From CBFHND01 sp965657085 (GTDB lineage Bacteria; Pseudomonadota; Alphaproteobacteria; Rhodobacterales; Rhodobacteraceae), in assembly GCA_965657085.1 (NCBI GenBank), contig CBFHND010000001.1, positions 186,001 to 250,000 on the forward strand: 64,000 bases of DNA. The letters are read 5' to 3'. The position numbers and the translations under genes were made by a program. The notes beneath the pieces are model-generated. The model saw nothing but the letters and a program-made list of their open reading frames with translations. It made no database searches and was not told where the DNA came from. How positions within the stretch are numbered: the stretch's first letter is position 1; every line of letters starts with the position of its first letter. This document shows, piece by piece, positions 51,038-60,228 of this stretch.

Positions 51038-51421
51038 ATGCCGCATCTGACCATCGACTATTCGGCCAACCTTGAACAGGTCATCGACGTCGCCGCCCTA
51101 TGCGATTGCGTGCGCTGTGCGGCGATTGATACGGGCGTATTCCCGATGCCGGGCGTCCGGGTACGCGCCTTTGCCGCCACGCATGTCTCGATTGCGGACG
51201 GCAATGCGGCGCATGGATATGTCGATATCAACGTCCGCCTGCGCGCCGGGCGCACGACCGCTGCCAAGAGCCGCGCAATCGAGGCCATTTTTGAGGCCGC
51301 GCGCCGGTTTCTGGAACCGGCGATGCAGGACAATCCCATCGCCCTGTCCACGGAAATCCGCGATATTCATCCATCGCTTTCGCCCAAATGCGGCACGATC
51401 CGCGACCATTTGCAGGAGTGA
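51038..51421 (+). CDS. hpaF: 5-carboxymethyl-2-hydroxymuconate delta-isomerase
   Basis: 127 residues, tautomerase-type. Pro2 (MPHLTIDYSANLEQ) is the catalytic base after Met removal. Mid-protein AATHVSIADGNAAHGYVDIN and YVDINVRLRAGRT fit the family. Isomerises 5-carboxymethyl-2-hydroxymuconate in the homoprotocatechuate meta-cleavage route. First gene of the rightward operon, 2 bp before hpaE. Confidence 0.9.
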   Translation: MPHLTIDYSANLEQVIDVAALCDCVRCAAIDTGVFPMPGVRVRAFAATHVSIADGNAAHGYVDINVRLRAGRTTAAKSRAIEAIFEAARRFLEPAMQDNPIALSTEIRDIHPSLSPKCGTIRDHLQE

Positions 51422-51423
51422 CC

Positions 51424-52941
51424 ATGTCCGACCTTGCCGCCAACACCGCGACACTTGCCCCACATCTGAAGAAGTGGTCGGAGACAGGTATTCTGAACCA
51501 GATCGCAGGCCAAGCGGTGCCTGCAGCGTCCGGTGCGTGGTTCGATACCACGTCGCCCGTGGATGGAACGCATATCGCCAAGGTCGCCCGCGGAGACGCC
51601 GCCGACATTGACGCCGCCGCCACAGCCGCAACAGATGCCTTTCCGGCATGGCGCGACATGGACGGGGCAGCCCGCAAGAAAATTCTGCACGCCATCGCCG
51701 ACGGCATCGTGGCCCGCGCCGAGGAAATCGCCCTGTGCGAATGCTGGGACACGGGCCAGGCGCTGCGCTTCATGTCCAAGGCCGCCTTGCGCGGTGCGGA
51801 AAACTTCCGCTTCTTTGCGGACCGCGCACCCGGCGCGCGGGATGGACAGATGCTGCCCTCGGGCACCTTGATGAACGTGACCACGCGCACACCGCTTGGC
51901 CCGGTGGGCATCATCACGCCGTGGAATACGCCCTTCATGCTCAGCACATGGAAGATCGCACCGGCACTGGCCGCAGGCTGTACCGTGGTGCACAAACCAG
52001 CCGAGTTTTCGCCCCTGACCGCGCGCATCCTGATGGAAATTGCCGAGGATGCGGGCCTGCCGCCGGGCGTCTGGAACCTCGTCAATGGCATGGGCGAAGA
52101 GGCCGGCAAGGCACTGACGGAACACCCTGCCATCCGCGCCATCGCCTTTGTCGGCGAAAGCCGCACGGGGTCGATGATCATGAAACAGGGGGCCGACACG
52201 CTCAAACGTGTCCACTTTGAACTGGGCGGCAAGAATCCGGTGATCGTATTTGAGGATGCCGATCTTGATCGCGCACTCGATGCTGCGATCTTCATGATCT
52301 ACTCGCTTAACGGTGAACGCTGCACATCCTCTTCGCGGTTGTTGGTACAGGACACCATCGCGGACGCGTTCGAGGCGCGGCTGGCTGCCCGAGTAAAGCA
52401 GATTAAGGTCGGAAATCCGCTCGACCCCAAGACCGAGATCGGTCCGCTGATCCATCAGGACCACTTCGACAAGGTCACCGCCTATTTCGACATCGCCCGC
52501 GACACCGGCGCGACCATCGCGGCAGGCGGCACCGCCCCTGACAGCACCGGCCATTACGTTGATCCAACCCTCTTTACCGGGGCCACCAACGACATGACCA
52601 TCGCCCAGGAGGAAATCTTTGGCCCCGTCCTGACCTCTATCCGCTTTTCCACCGAAGAACAGGCCATCCAGATCGCCAATGACACCCAATACGGGCTGAC
52701 CGCCTATGTCTGGACAAACGACCTGACCCGCGCGATGCGCACGACCGATGCGATCGAGGCCGGGATGATCTGGGTGAATTCCGAAAACGTCCGCCACCTG
52801 CCCACGCCCTTTGGCGGGGTCAAGGCGTCAGGCATCGGACGTGACGGGGGCGACTGGTCGTTCGATTTCTACATGGAAACCAAACACATCGGCTTTGCCA
52901 CGGGCCACCACACGATCCCGAAACTGGGCGCGACCTCGTGA
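51424..52941 (+). CDS. hpaE: 5-carboxymethyl-2-hydroxymuconate semialdehyde dehydrogenase
   Basis: 505 residues from ATG 51424. Catalytic Cys300 (LNGERCTSSSRL), Glu266 (VHFELGGKNPV), Asn in TPWNTPFM. NAD-dependent oxidation of the ring-cleavage semialdehyde to 5-carboxymethyl-2-hydroxymuconate. The assignment rests on the aldehyde-dehydrogenase residues plus the hpaR/F/D/G/H context, which is decisive. Followed by a 124-bp gap with two hairpins. Confidence 0.92.
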   Translation: MSDLAANTATLAPHLKKWSETGILNQIAGQAVPAASGAWFDTTSPVDGTHIAKVARGDAADIDAAATAATDAFPAWRDMDGAARKKILHAIADGIVARAEEIALCECWDTGQALRFMSKAALRGAENFRFFADRAPGARDGQMLPSGTLMNVTTRTPLGPVGIITPWNTPFMLSTWKIAPALAAGCTVVHKPAEFSPLTARILMEIAEDAGLPPGVWNLVNGMGEEAGKALTEHPAIRAIAFVGESRTGSMIMKQGADTLKRVHFELGGKNPVIVFEDADLDRALDAAIFMIYSLNGERCTSSSRLLVQDTIADAFEARLAARVKQIKVGNPLDPKTEIGPLIHQDHFDKVTAYFDIARDTGATIAAGGTAPDSTGHYVDPTLFTGATNDMTIAQEEIFGPVLTSIRFSTEEQAIQIANDTQYGLTAYVWTNDLTRAMRTTDAIEAGMIWVNSENVRHLPTPFGGVKASGIGRDGGDWSFDFYMETKHIGFATGHHTIPKLGATS

Positions 52942-52994
52942 TCCACACGTTGCCCAACACACCCTTCTTTGGGTTCAAAATACTTCAGGGAGTT

Positions 52995-53013
52995 TGAGGG
53001 ACAGCGTCCCTCA
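52995..53013 (+). repeat. Hairpin in roseobacter-type intergenic element after hpaE
   Basis: TGAGGGAC-AGC-GTCCCTCA, perfect 8-bp stem with 3-nt loop, preceded by a TTTGGGTTCAAAATACTT stretch. From memory, elements of this form recur in roseobacter intergenic DNA. It may end or stabilise part of the hpa message. Confidence 0.5.
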
Positions 53014-53029
53014 TCCCAAATAAATCGAA

Positions 53030-53045
53030 TGCGCCGCAAGGCGCA
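53030..53045 (+). promoter_or_regulatory. Leader stem-loop TGCGCC-GCAA-GGCGCA before hpaD
   Basis: Same stem as at 4305-4320, with a GNRA tetraloop, ending 8 bp before the hpaD SD (aaggag). Confidence 0.45.
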
Positions 53046-53065
53046 CCTGCTTCAAGGAGCCAACC

Positions 53066-54046
53066 ATGCCCGTCCCTGCCCCGGTGCTCTACCCCGACTT
53101 CAACATCGTGCGCCTCAGCCATGTGGAATACCGCGTGACTGATCTGGCACGGTCGCGCGCCTTCTACGTGGACACCCTGGGCCTGCAGATCACGCATGAA
53201 GAAGACGGGCTTTTGATGCTGCGCGCCATGGAAGAACGCGGGCATCATTGCATCATCCTGCGCGAAGCGGCGCAGGCGAATGTCGCAACACTGGGGTTCA
53301 AGCTTTATGATGATCCCGATCTCGACAAGGCGGCCAAATGGTTCACGGATCAGGGCCTGCCCGTGGAATGGATCGAACGCCCTTTCATGGGCCGGGTATT
53401 GCAAACCCGCGACCCGTGGGGTGTGCCGCTTGAATTCTACGTCCAGATGGACCGGCTGCCGATCATCGCGCAGAAATATGCGCTCTACAAAGGCGTCAAA
53501 CCCCTGCGCATCGACCATTTCAACCTGTTCTCGGCAGATGTGGACGGGGCCGTGGCGTTCTACAACGCCATGGGGTTCCGGACGACCGAATACACCGAGG
53601 ACGCAGAGACCGGCAAAGTCTGGGCGGCTTGGATGCACCGCAAGGGCGGGGTACATGACGTGGCCTTTACCAATGGCGTGGGGCCGCGCTTGCATCACAC
53701 GGCCTTCTGGGTGCCGACGCCGCTGAACATCATCGACCTGCTCGATCTGATGTCGACCACGGGCTGGCGCGAGAACATCGAACGCGGACCGGGGCGGCAT
53801 GGCATCTCAAACGCCTTTTTCCTTTATATCCGCGACCCCGATGGTCACCGGATCGAGATTTATTGCTCGGACTACCAGACCGTGGACCCCGACCATGAGC
53901 CGATCAAATGGGATCTCAAGGACCCGCAGCGCCAAACTCTCTGGGGCGCCCCTGCCCCGCGCAGCTGGTTCGAGGAAGGATCGAACTTCGACGGTGTCGA
54001 CACCCGCGAGCCCGCGCTCAAAGCCCAGCCCATCGTCGCGCCATAA
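53066..54046 (+). CDS. hpaD: 3,4-dihydroxyphenylacetate 2,3-dioxygenase (type I extradiol)
   Basis: 326 residues, vicinal-oxygen-chelate fold in two domains. C-terminal active domain has metal ligands His151 (RIDHFNLF), His211 (RLHHTAFW) and Glu264 (HRIEIYCSDY), with the second-sphere His197 (GGVHDVAFT). The residue pattern follows the Fe/Mn homoprotocatechuate dioxygenases of Brevibacterium/Arthrobacter type rather than E. coli HpaD, which is a different (LigB-like) fold. Opens the aromatic ring to the semialdehyde used by HpaE. SD aaggag, 5-8 nt before ATG. Confidence 0.93.
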   Translation: MPVPAPVLYPDFNIVRLSHVEYRVTDLARSRAFYVDTLGLQITHEEDGLLMLRAMEERGHHCIILREAAQANVATLGFKLYDDPDLDKAAKWFTDQGLPVEWIERPFMGRVLQTRDPWGVPLEFYVQMDRLPIIAQKYALYKGVKPLRIDHFNLFSADVDGAVAFYNAMGFRTTEYTEDAETGKVWAAWMHRKGGVHDVAFTNGVGPRLHHTAFWVPTPLNIIDLLDLMSTTGWRENIERGPGRHGISNAFFLYIRDPDGHRIEIYCSDYQTVDPDHEPIKWDLKDPQRQTLWGAPAPRSWFEEGSNFDGVDTREPALKAQPIVAP

Positions 54047-54106
54047 GCCGCAAACGCTTGCCACGTAAGGCGGTGCCGCGCGCCGCCACCCGCCGAAAGG
54101 AAACCA

Positions 54107-55507
54107 ATGAACTGGGATGACTTCGCCACCCACGCCAAGGCTGCCGCCGATTGGGGTGTGGATTACCACAAGACGATACGCGACCGCCCCGTGCGCGCCC
54201 AGACCGCACCGGGCGACACGCTGGCACAGCTTGACGCAACGCCGCCCGAAGCTGGCACGGACATGACCACCATCATGGCTGATTTCGAGCGGGTGGTGAT
54301 GCCCGGCATCACCCATTGGCAGCACCCGCGTTTCTTTGCCTATTTCAACTCCAACGCCGCACCTGCCTCGGTGCTGGCGGAATTCGTGTCATCCATCATC
54401 GCGCCACAATGCATGCTGTGGCAGACGTCGCCCGCAGCCACGGAAATGGAAACCCGGATGATGGATTGGCTGCGCCAGTCCATTGCCCTGCCCGAACCCT
54501 ACAAGGGCGTCATTCAGGACAGCGCAAGCTCGGCCACGCTGGCCGCCGTACTGGTGATGCGCGAACGCGCGCTGAACTGGCAGGGCAACCAGACGGGCCT
54601 GAGCGCCCATGCGCCCCTGCGCATCTATTGCTCGGATCAGGTGCACAGTTCAATCGACCGTGCCATCTGGGTTGCGGGCATCGGACAGGACAATCTGGTC
54701 AAGATTCCCACCTCCGGCCCCAAACGCGGCATGGACACCGATGCGCTGGCCCGCGCCATCGCCACCGACCGCGCCGGCGGCCTGATCCCTGCAGGCATCA
54801 TCGCGGCCACCGGGGCCACGGGCATGGGGGCCAGCGACGACCTGAATGCCGTGACGGACGTGGCCGAAGCCGAAGACCTCTATACCCACCTTGATGCGGC
54901 ATGGGCCGGGACGGCGATGCTGTGTCCCAATCTGCGCACGGGCCTCTGGGAAGGCTCGGACCGCTTTGACAGCGTAGTTTTTAATCCGCACAAGTGGATG
55001 GGCGTGCAATTCGACTGTGCCGCGCATTTCCTGCGCGACGCCGATGCCCTGCGTCAAACGCTGGCGATCCGGCCCGAGTACCTCAAGACCCATGCCGAGG
55101 GCGATATCATCGACTATTCGGAATGGTCGATCCCACTGGGCCGCCGCTTTCGCGCGCTCAAGCTGTGGTTCGTGATCCGCGCCTACGGCATGGACGGGCT
55201 GCGCACGCGGGTGCGCAACCACGTCGCTTGGTCGCAGGCCCTGTGCGAACGGCTGCGCGCAGAGCCGGATTTCGAGATCGTGACCGATCCGATCCTGTCG
55301 CTCTGGACCTTCCGGCGCGCGGGCGCCACGGATACCGATACCCAAGCCCTTGTTGACGCAATCAACGCTGATGGCCGCATCTACCTGACGCAGACGCTTG
55401 TGGACGGGACAAAGGTCATCCGCTTTACCGCCGGGCAATTCGACTGCGACGCCGCCGATTTCGACACCGCCTTCGACACCATCACCGACATAGCGAGACG
55501 CACATGA
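54107..55507 (+). CDS. Aromatic L-amino acid decarboxylase-like PLP enzyme (group II)
   Basis: 466 residues. HPRFFAYFNSNAAPASVLAE near 73-92, substrate/PLP-stacking His180 (DQVHSSIDRA), cofactor Asp263 (HLDAAWAG), Schiff-base Lys296 (NPHKWMGV) and the catalytic-loop Tyr325 (RPEYLKTHAEG), which is Tyr in true decarboxylases and Phe in aldehyde synthases. Decarboxylates tyrosine, DOPA, phenylserine or tryptophan-type acids to the arylalkylamine. It is embedded between hpaD and hpaG (the next gene overlaps by ATGA), so an amine entering homoprotocatechuate degradation is expected. Substrate not decided. Confidence 0.9.
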   Translation: MNWDDFATHAKAAADWGVDYHKTIRDRPVRAQTAPGDTLAQLDATPPEAGTDMTTIMADFERVVMPGITHWQHPRFFAYFNSNAAPASVLAEFVSSIIAPQCMLWQTSPAATEMETRMMDWLRQSIALPEPYKGVIQDSASSATLAAVLVMRERALNWQGNQTGLSAHAPLRIYCSDQVHSSIDRAIWVAGIGQDNLVKIPTSGPKRGMDTDALARAIATDRAGGLIPAGIIAATGATGMGASDDLNAVTDVAEAEDLYTHLDAAWAGTAMLCPNLRTGLWEGSDRFDSVVFNPHKWMGVQFDCAAHFLRDADALRQTLAIRPEYLKTHAEGDIIDYSEWSIPLGRRFRALKLWFVIRAYGMDGLRTRVRNHVAWSQALCERLRAEPDFEIVTDPILSLWTFRRAGATDTDTQALVDAINADGRIYLTQTLVDGTKVIRFTAGQFDCDAADFDTAFDTITDIARRT

Positions 55508-56352
55508 AATTCGCAAGTTACACCGCCGACGGCACGGCCTTCTATGGGGCGGACACCGACGCAGGCATGATCGCCCTCAGCCCGCATTTCCCGCAGTGGC
55601 CGACGCTGCGCGAGGTGATCGCGGCGGACGGCCTGCATGATCTGGCGGTCAAGGCGGCGGCGCTGGAGGTCACACACACCGACGTCACCTACGACATCCC
55701 GATCCCTGCACCGGAAAAGATCATCTGCGTGGGCGTCAATTTTCCCGACCGCAATGCCGAGTACAAGGATGGGCAGGCCGCACCCGCCAACATGTCCCTC
55801 TTCATCCGCTTTGCCCGCAGCTTCGTCGGCCACAATGGCCAGGTGATCCGCCCGCCTGAGACACCACAGCTGGATTACGAAGGCGAAATTGCCATCGTGA
55901 TCGGCAAGGGCGGTCGGCGCATTTCCGAAGAAGCCGCCTATGATCACATCGCGGCGCTGACCCTGTGTCAGGAAGGCACCCTGCGCGATTGGGTGCGCCA
56001 TGCCAAGTTCAACGTGACCCAAGGCAAGAACTGGGATCAATCCGGCGCGATGGGGCCGCACCTTGTGCCCTTCACCGCGCCCGCGCAACTGGATGACATC
56101 GAACTGACAACCCACGTCAACGGCGCGCTGCGCCAACAGGACCGCACCAGCCGCATGATCTTCGGCATTCGCAAACAGATCGCCTATATTTCGACGTTCA
56201 CCACCCTGGTGCCGGGGGACATTATCGTGACCGGCACGCCGACGGGTGCGGGTGCGCGCTTCGATCCCCCGCGCTTTCTCGTACCGGGTGATGTGGTCAC
56301 TGTATCCGCCGAGGGCATTGGCACGCTGCGCTGCGAAGTGGCTGACGCATGA
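55504..56352 (+). CDS. hpaG: Fumarylacetoacetate hydrolase family: HpaG-type decarboxylase/isomerase
   Basis: 282 residues, single FAH domain. Metal-binding part: VGVNFPDRNAEYK (about 78-90), QLDYEGEIAIVIG with Glu pair (about 119-131), and the late TGTPTGAGARFDPPRFLVPG. Family role in this pathway: decarboxylation of 5-oxopent-3-ene-1,2,5-tricarboxylate, followed by isomerisation. Only one FAH domain is present, unlike the fused E. coli HpaG. Overlaps both neighbours by ATGA. Confidence 0.88.
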   Translation: MKFASYTADGTAFYGADTDAGMIALSPHFPQWPTLREVIAADGLHDLAVKAAALEVTHTDVTYDIPIPAPEKIICVGVNFPDRNAEYKDGQAAPANMSLFIRFARSFVGHNGQVIRPPETPQLDYEGEIAIVIGKGGRRISEEAAYDHIAALTLCQEGTLRDWVRHAKFNVTQGKNWDQSGAMGPHLVPFTAPAQLDDIELTTHVNGALRQQDRTSRMIFGIRKQIAYISTFTTLVPGDIIVTGTPTGAGARFDPPRFLVPGDVVTVSAEGIGTLRCEVADA

Positions 56353-57146
56353 CACCGCAGGACCATCAGACCGCCGCCGCCGCGTTGTTGCAGGCCGAAG
56401 CCACCGGCGTGCAGGCCGGCCTTTTGTCGGTCGCACACCCACAGATCACCATGGACGATGCCTATGCCATCCAGAAACAGGTGGTCGCGGGCAAGCAGGC
56501 GCAGGGCGAAAAGATCATTGGATGGAAGATCGGCCTGACCAGCCGCGCGATGCAACAGGCGCTGAACATCGATATTCCTGACAGCGGCGTGTTGCTGTCG
56601 GACATGGCCTTTGACAGCGGCGACAGGGTGCCACGCGGTCGTTTCATCCAGCCACGGGTGGAAGCCGAGATCGCCTTTGTGATGAAAGCCCCCCTTGGCG
56701 GTGCCGAGGTGGCCCGTGACGAGGTACTGGCCGCCACCGATTACGTGGCCCCCAGCCTTGAGATACTCGACACGCGGATCCTGCGCGCCGACCCTGCCAC
56801 GGGCCAGCCGCGCAAGGTCTTCGACACCATCGCCGACAACGCCGCCAATGCGGGCGTGGTGCTGGGCGCGGAACGTCACGCGCCGTCCATTGACCTGCGT
56901 TGGGTCGGGGCCATCGTGACCGTCAACGGCACGGTCGAGGAAACGGGTCTGGGGGCCGGGGTGCTGAACGATCCGGTGGAAAGCGTGGTCTGGCTGGCCC
57001 GGCGCATGGCGCAATACGGCCAACAGATCGAGGCAGGGCATGTGATTTTGTCGGGCAGTTTCATCCGACCCATCGAATGCCCGCCGGGCACCGTTATCGC
57101 CGCTGATTTCGGCAGCTTCGGGCGGGTCGATCTAGACTTCGACTAA
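56349..57146 (+). CDS. hpaH: 2-oxo-hept-4-ene-1,7-dioate hydratase
   Basis: 265 residues of the hydratase/decarboxylase (MhpD/HpaH) family. GWKIGLTSRAMQQALNID at about 58-75, Glu-rich metal motif QPRVEAEIAFVM (about 100-111), SLEILDTRI, and late GSFIRPIECPPGTVIAADFG. It adds water to the dienol product. This ends the hpa operon; the HpaI aldolase that should follow is not encoded here. The 3' end overlaps the convergent glucokinase gene by 15 bp. Confidence 0.9.
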   Translation: MTPQDHQTAAAALLQAEATGVQAGLLSVAHPQITMDDAYAIQKQVVAGKQAQGEKIIGWKIGLTSRAMQQALNIDIPDSGVLLSDMAFDSGDRVPRGRFIQPRVEAEIAFVMKAPLGGAEVARDEVLAATDYVAPSLEILDTRILRADPATGQPRKVFDTIADNAANAGVVLGAERHAPSIDLRWVGAIVTVNGTVEETGLGAGVLNDPVESVVWLARRMAQYGQQIEAGHVILSGSFIRPIECPPGTVIAADFGSFGRVDLDFD

Positions 57147-58034
57147 GTCCAGGTAGCGCGCGCAGCCGTGCAGGGCCGCCGCGTCGTCCAGCACGAGGTT
57201 CAGGGGGATTTGCGAAAAGCGTCCTTCGAACACATCACCCATGCCGAACCCGCCCAAAACCTCCGCCGCCTCGGGCGTTTGCAAGAGCCCGCGCGCCAGA
57301 CCACCGTTGAAGAACATGCCGCCCAGCGGCAGGTACTGATAGACCATCTCGCGGCAAAAGACGCTGAGCGCCTCTGCGAAGACGCGCCGGGTATCTGCGC
57401 CGCTGGGGTCGTCGACAATCTTCTGGCTCGTTGTTTCCGCGTGGCCCAGCCCGATGTGCAAGGCCCGCAAACCGCGGCCTGAAAACAGCGTTTCAACGGT
57501 TGGGAAATCCCCTGCCCCGGCCACGACCCGCGCCACGGGGACAGGCAGTGTTGCGTGACCCAGTTCGGCCCGCAGAACGACATCCCCACGCACCATCGAC
57601 ACGTTGAACCCTGTGCCGATGCCAACAACCAACGCCTGTTCGCCACCTGCCGTACCGGGCAACAGCGGCAACAGTGCCGCATCGGGCAAAGCGGGCAAGG
57701 CATAGCCGACCGCCGCCAGATCGTTGATGATGCGCACGGGCGCGCCACCAAGGACGGCACTCAGGCTTTGGTGATCAAATTCCCAATCCAGGTTGGTCAG
57801 GCTGGCCTTGCCCGAGGCCGTAACAGGCCCGGCAATGGCCACGCAAAGACTGTTTGCAAGGCGGTCTTTCAGATAGGCCAAAAGCACGTCTTCGAAACGC
57901 GAAAACGCTTCGTTCTTGAACCACGCAACGCTTGCCTCGGCCACGGCACCGCCCAGTGCAAAAGCCATGCGCGTGTTGGTGCCGCCCACGTCGGCCACCA
58001 GCGACAAGGTGCTATCCCTTGCCCCCCCGTCCAT
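57132..58034 (-). CDS. glk: Glucokinase
   Basis: 300 residues, hexokinase-like bacterial glucokinase (PF02685 type, not ROK). ATP motif [13 protein letters not shown] at about 13-25; catalytic Asp in [13 protein letters not shown] (about 97-109); [12 protein letters not shown] and [11 protein letters not shown], with the Glu-His sugar contacts. Phosphorylates glucose in the cytoplasm with ATP. It is the last gene of the sugar ABC operon (TGATG junction), which suggests the imported sugar is glucose or a compound yielding it. Confidence 0.88.
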   Translation of the reverse strand: MDGGARDSTLSLVADVGGTNTRMAFALGGAVAEASVAWFKNEAFSRFEDVLLAYLKDRLANSLCVAIAGPVTASGKASLTNLDWEFDHQSLSAVLGGAPVRIINDLAAVGYALPALPDAALLPLLPGTAGGEQALVVGIGTGFNVSMVRGDVVLRAELGHATLPVPVARVVAGAGDFPTVETLFSGRGLRALHIGLGHAETTSQKIVDDPSGADTRRVFAEALSVFCREMVYQYLPLGGMFFNGGLARGLLQTPEAAEVLGGFGMGDVFEGRFSQIPLNLVLDDAAALHGCARYLDLVEV

Positions 58035-58789
58035 CAGGCCGCGGCCCCCGGTTGCTTGCCCAGAATGATCATGCCCAAAAGGTCATCATCCGTCACATCG
58101 TTCACATCGACGGTCCCCACCAGCTTGCCGTTTTTCATCACCGACGCGCGGTCGCACAGGTCCAGCACGTCGTGGATATCGTGGCTGATCAGGAAGATGC
58201 CGATGCCTTCGGCCTTCAGCTGCTGGATCAGTTCCGACACCATCTGTGTCTCGTGCGGACCAAGAGCGGCCGTGGGTTCGTCCATGATCAGGATACGCGC
58301 GTTGAAATAGACGGCGCGGGCAATGGCCACCGATTGCCGCTGTCCGCCCGACAGTGCGCTGACCGGGTCCTTGAACTTTTGAAAGTTGGGGTTGAGCCGC
58401 GCCATGATCTTGCGCGCCTCGCTTTCCATCGCATCGTCGTCCACCAGACCCAGCGGCGAGGTCAGCTCGCGGCCCAGAAAAAGGTTGCTGGCCGCGTCCA
58501 GATTGTCGGCCAGCGCAAGCGTCTGGTAGATGGTTTCAATGTTGTGGTCGCGTGCGTCACGTGGGTTGTTGATGATGGCCCGTTCGCCGTTCACGTAAAT
58601 CTCGCCGCTGTCGGCCTTGTAGGCGCCCGACAGGATCTTGATCAGCGTGGATTTGCCCGCACCGTTGTGCCCCAGCAGACCCACGACTTCGCCGGGATAA
58701 AGGTCAACAGACACGTGATCCACCGCGTGCACGCCGCCGAAGCTGATGCAGATGTCACGCATTTCAACAAGAGGTGTTTGCGCGTTCAT
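58034..58789 (-). CDS. Sugar ABC transporter ATP-binding protein (single-domain, XylG/FrcA-like)
   Basis: 251 residues with only one ATPase domain, as in FrcA-type systems of alphaproteobacteria. Walker [11 protein letters not shown] (about 38-47), signature [15 protein letters not shown], Walker [15 protein letters not shown]-loop ISHDIHDV. Drives the permease at 58786, overlapping it by ATGA. Confidence 0.93.
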   Translation of the reverse strand: MNAQTPLVEMRDICISFGGVHAVDHVSVDLYPGEVVGLLGHNGAGKSTLIKILSGAYKADSGEIYVNGERAIINNPRDARDHNIETIYQTLALADNLDAASNLFLGRELTSPLGLVDDDAMESEARKIMARLNPNFQKFKDPVSALSGGQRQSVAIARAVYFNARILIMDEPTAALGPHETQMVSELIQQLKAEGIGIFLISHDIHDVLDLCDRASVMKNGKLVGTVDVNDVTDDDLLGMIILGKQPGAAA

Positions 58790-60108
58790 TTCGAAGCCCT
58801 CCGGTAGAGGTTGTCGAGGTAGACAGCGAGGACAAGAACCGACCCCACGACCACCTGCTGCACCGCCGCGTCAAAGCCGATCAGGACCATGCCGGTTTGC
58901 AGTGATTGCATCACGAAGGCCCCCAGCACCGCGCCGTAAATGGTGCCGATGCCACCGCCCAAGGATGTGCCGCCGATCACTGCCGCGGCGATCACGTACA
59001 ACTCATCCAGCGTGCCCAGAGCGTTGGTAGCCGACCCCAGACGCGCGCTTGCGACCACGGCGGACAGCCCGGTCAGGAACCCCATCAGGGCAAAGATCTT
59101 GACCGTCATCCACTTGGTGTTGATGCCCGCAAGCGATGCCGCTTCGGGGTTGCCGCCAATGGCATAGACATAGCGGCCAAAGCGGGTGCGGTTCATCACG
59201 ATGGTCATCACGATCACCACGGCCAGCAGGATCAGAACCGGAATGGCAAAGCCATGGCTGATAAAGAGGCCGCCCTCGGGCACTTCGATCCCCTCGGCCT
59301 TGGCAAAACGGCGCACGATGCCCTTGGGCCAAGGGTATGCATTGACCAGCAGCACCGCGCCGATCACGGCACCCACGCTGACCACGCCGATGAACCATTC
59401 CGCCCACATGGGGCGCAGGCCAAAGCCAAAGCGTTTGCGTTGGCGGCGGCTCATCATGATGAGGGCGACGACAGCAATGCAGCCCAGAACGCCCACAACC
59501 CAGCTGCCGGTTTCGCCGACGGCCCCGTAAGGCCCGCCGCCCAACAGCTTGAAGGTGCTGTCGACCGGGCTGATGGTTTCGCCGCGTGTGATCAGGAAGG
59601 CGGCGCCACGCCAGACCAGCAAACCACCCAGCGTCACGATGAACGCAGGGATGCTGAGATAGGCAATGAGCCAACCGTGAAGCGCACCGACCATGGCCCC
59701 CGTGATCATCCCCACAATGCAAGCGATGATCCAGATGCTCCAGTGTTCCAGCCCCACCAGCTGCGGCAAAAGCCAGACCTGAGTGACGCCCATGATGACC
59801 GCGCAAAAGCCCAGAACCGACCCCACGGACAGGTCGATGTGGCGGGTGACGATCACCAGAACCATGCCGCAGGCCATGATCCCGATGGACGAGGTTTGAA
59901 CACTCAGGTTCCACAGGTTGCGCGGAGTGAGGAAAGCACCAAAGCCGTTGACGACCTGGCCATAGACATGAAAGCCGACCCAGATCAGCGCCAGCGCGCC
60001 CAGCATCCCAAGCAGGCGGGTGTCGAGTTCGGTCGCGCGCATGAACCGTTCGATGGGTCCCGGCTGGGCCGTCTTGGGCGCGTCAGTTGTGTTGGTTGTG
60101 TCGCTCAT
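58786..60108 (-). CDS. Sugar ABC transporter permease (XylH-like)
   Basis: 440 residues from ATG 60108. About 10-12 membrane segments. Family motifs: [20 protein letters not shown] (about 95-114), [20 protein letters not shown] and the late [18 protein letters not shown] with [20 protein letters not shown]. The length and internal extension match XylH rather than RbsC (~320). 120 bp separate it from the binding-protein gene. Confidence 0.92.
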   Translation of the reverse strand: MSDTTNTTDAPKTAQPGPIERFMRATELDTRLLGMLGALALIWVGFHVYGQVVNGFGAFLTPRNLWNLSVQTSSIGIMACGMVLVIVTRHIDLSVGSVLGFCAVIMGVTQVWLLPQLVGLEHWSIWIIACIVGMITGAMVGALHGWLIAYLSIPAFIVTLGGLLVWRGAAFLITRGETISPVDSTFKLLGGGPYGAVGETGSWVVGVLGCIAVVALIMMSRRQRKRFGFGLRPMWAEWFIGVVSVGAVIGAVLLVNAYPWPKGIVRRFAKAEGIEVPEGGLFISHGFAIPVLILLAVVIVMTIVMNRTRFGRYVYAIGGNPEAASLAGINTKWMTVKIFALMGFLTGLSAVVASARLGSATNALGTLDELYVIAAAVIGGTSLGGGIGTIYGAVLGAFVMQSLQTGMVLIGFDAAVQQVVVGSVLVLAVYLDNLYRRASK

Positions 60109-60228
60109 CTCGCCACCTGATGGGTGCACCTGTTGAAACCGCTTGCGGCACACAGGCTTTGGTTTTGCGTGAAATTCGGATTTGGGACACCGGCGACACG
60201 AAGGCCGCCGATGTCAGGGAGAAACCCC

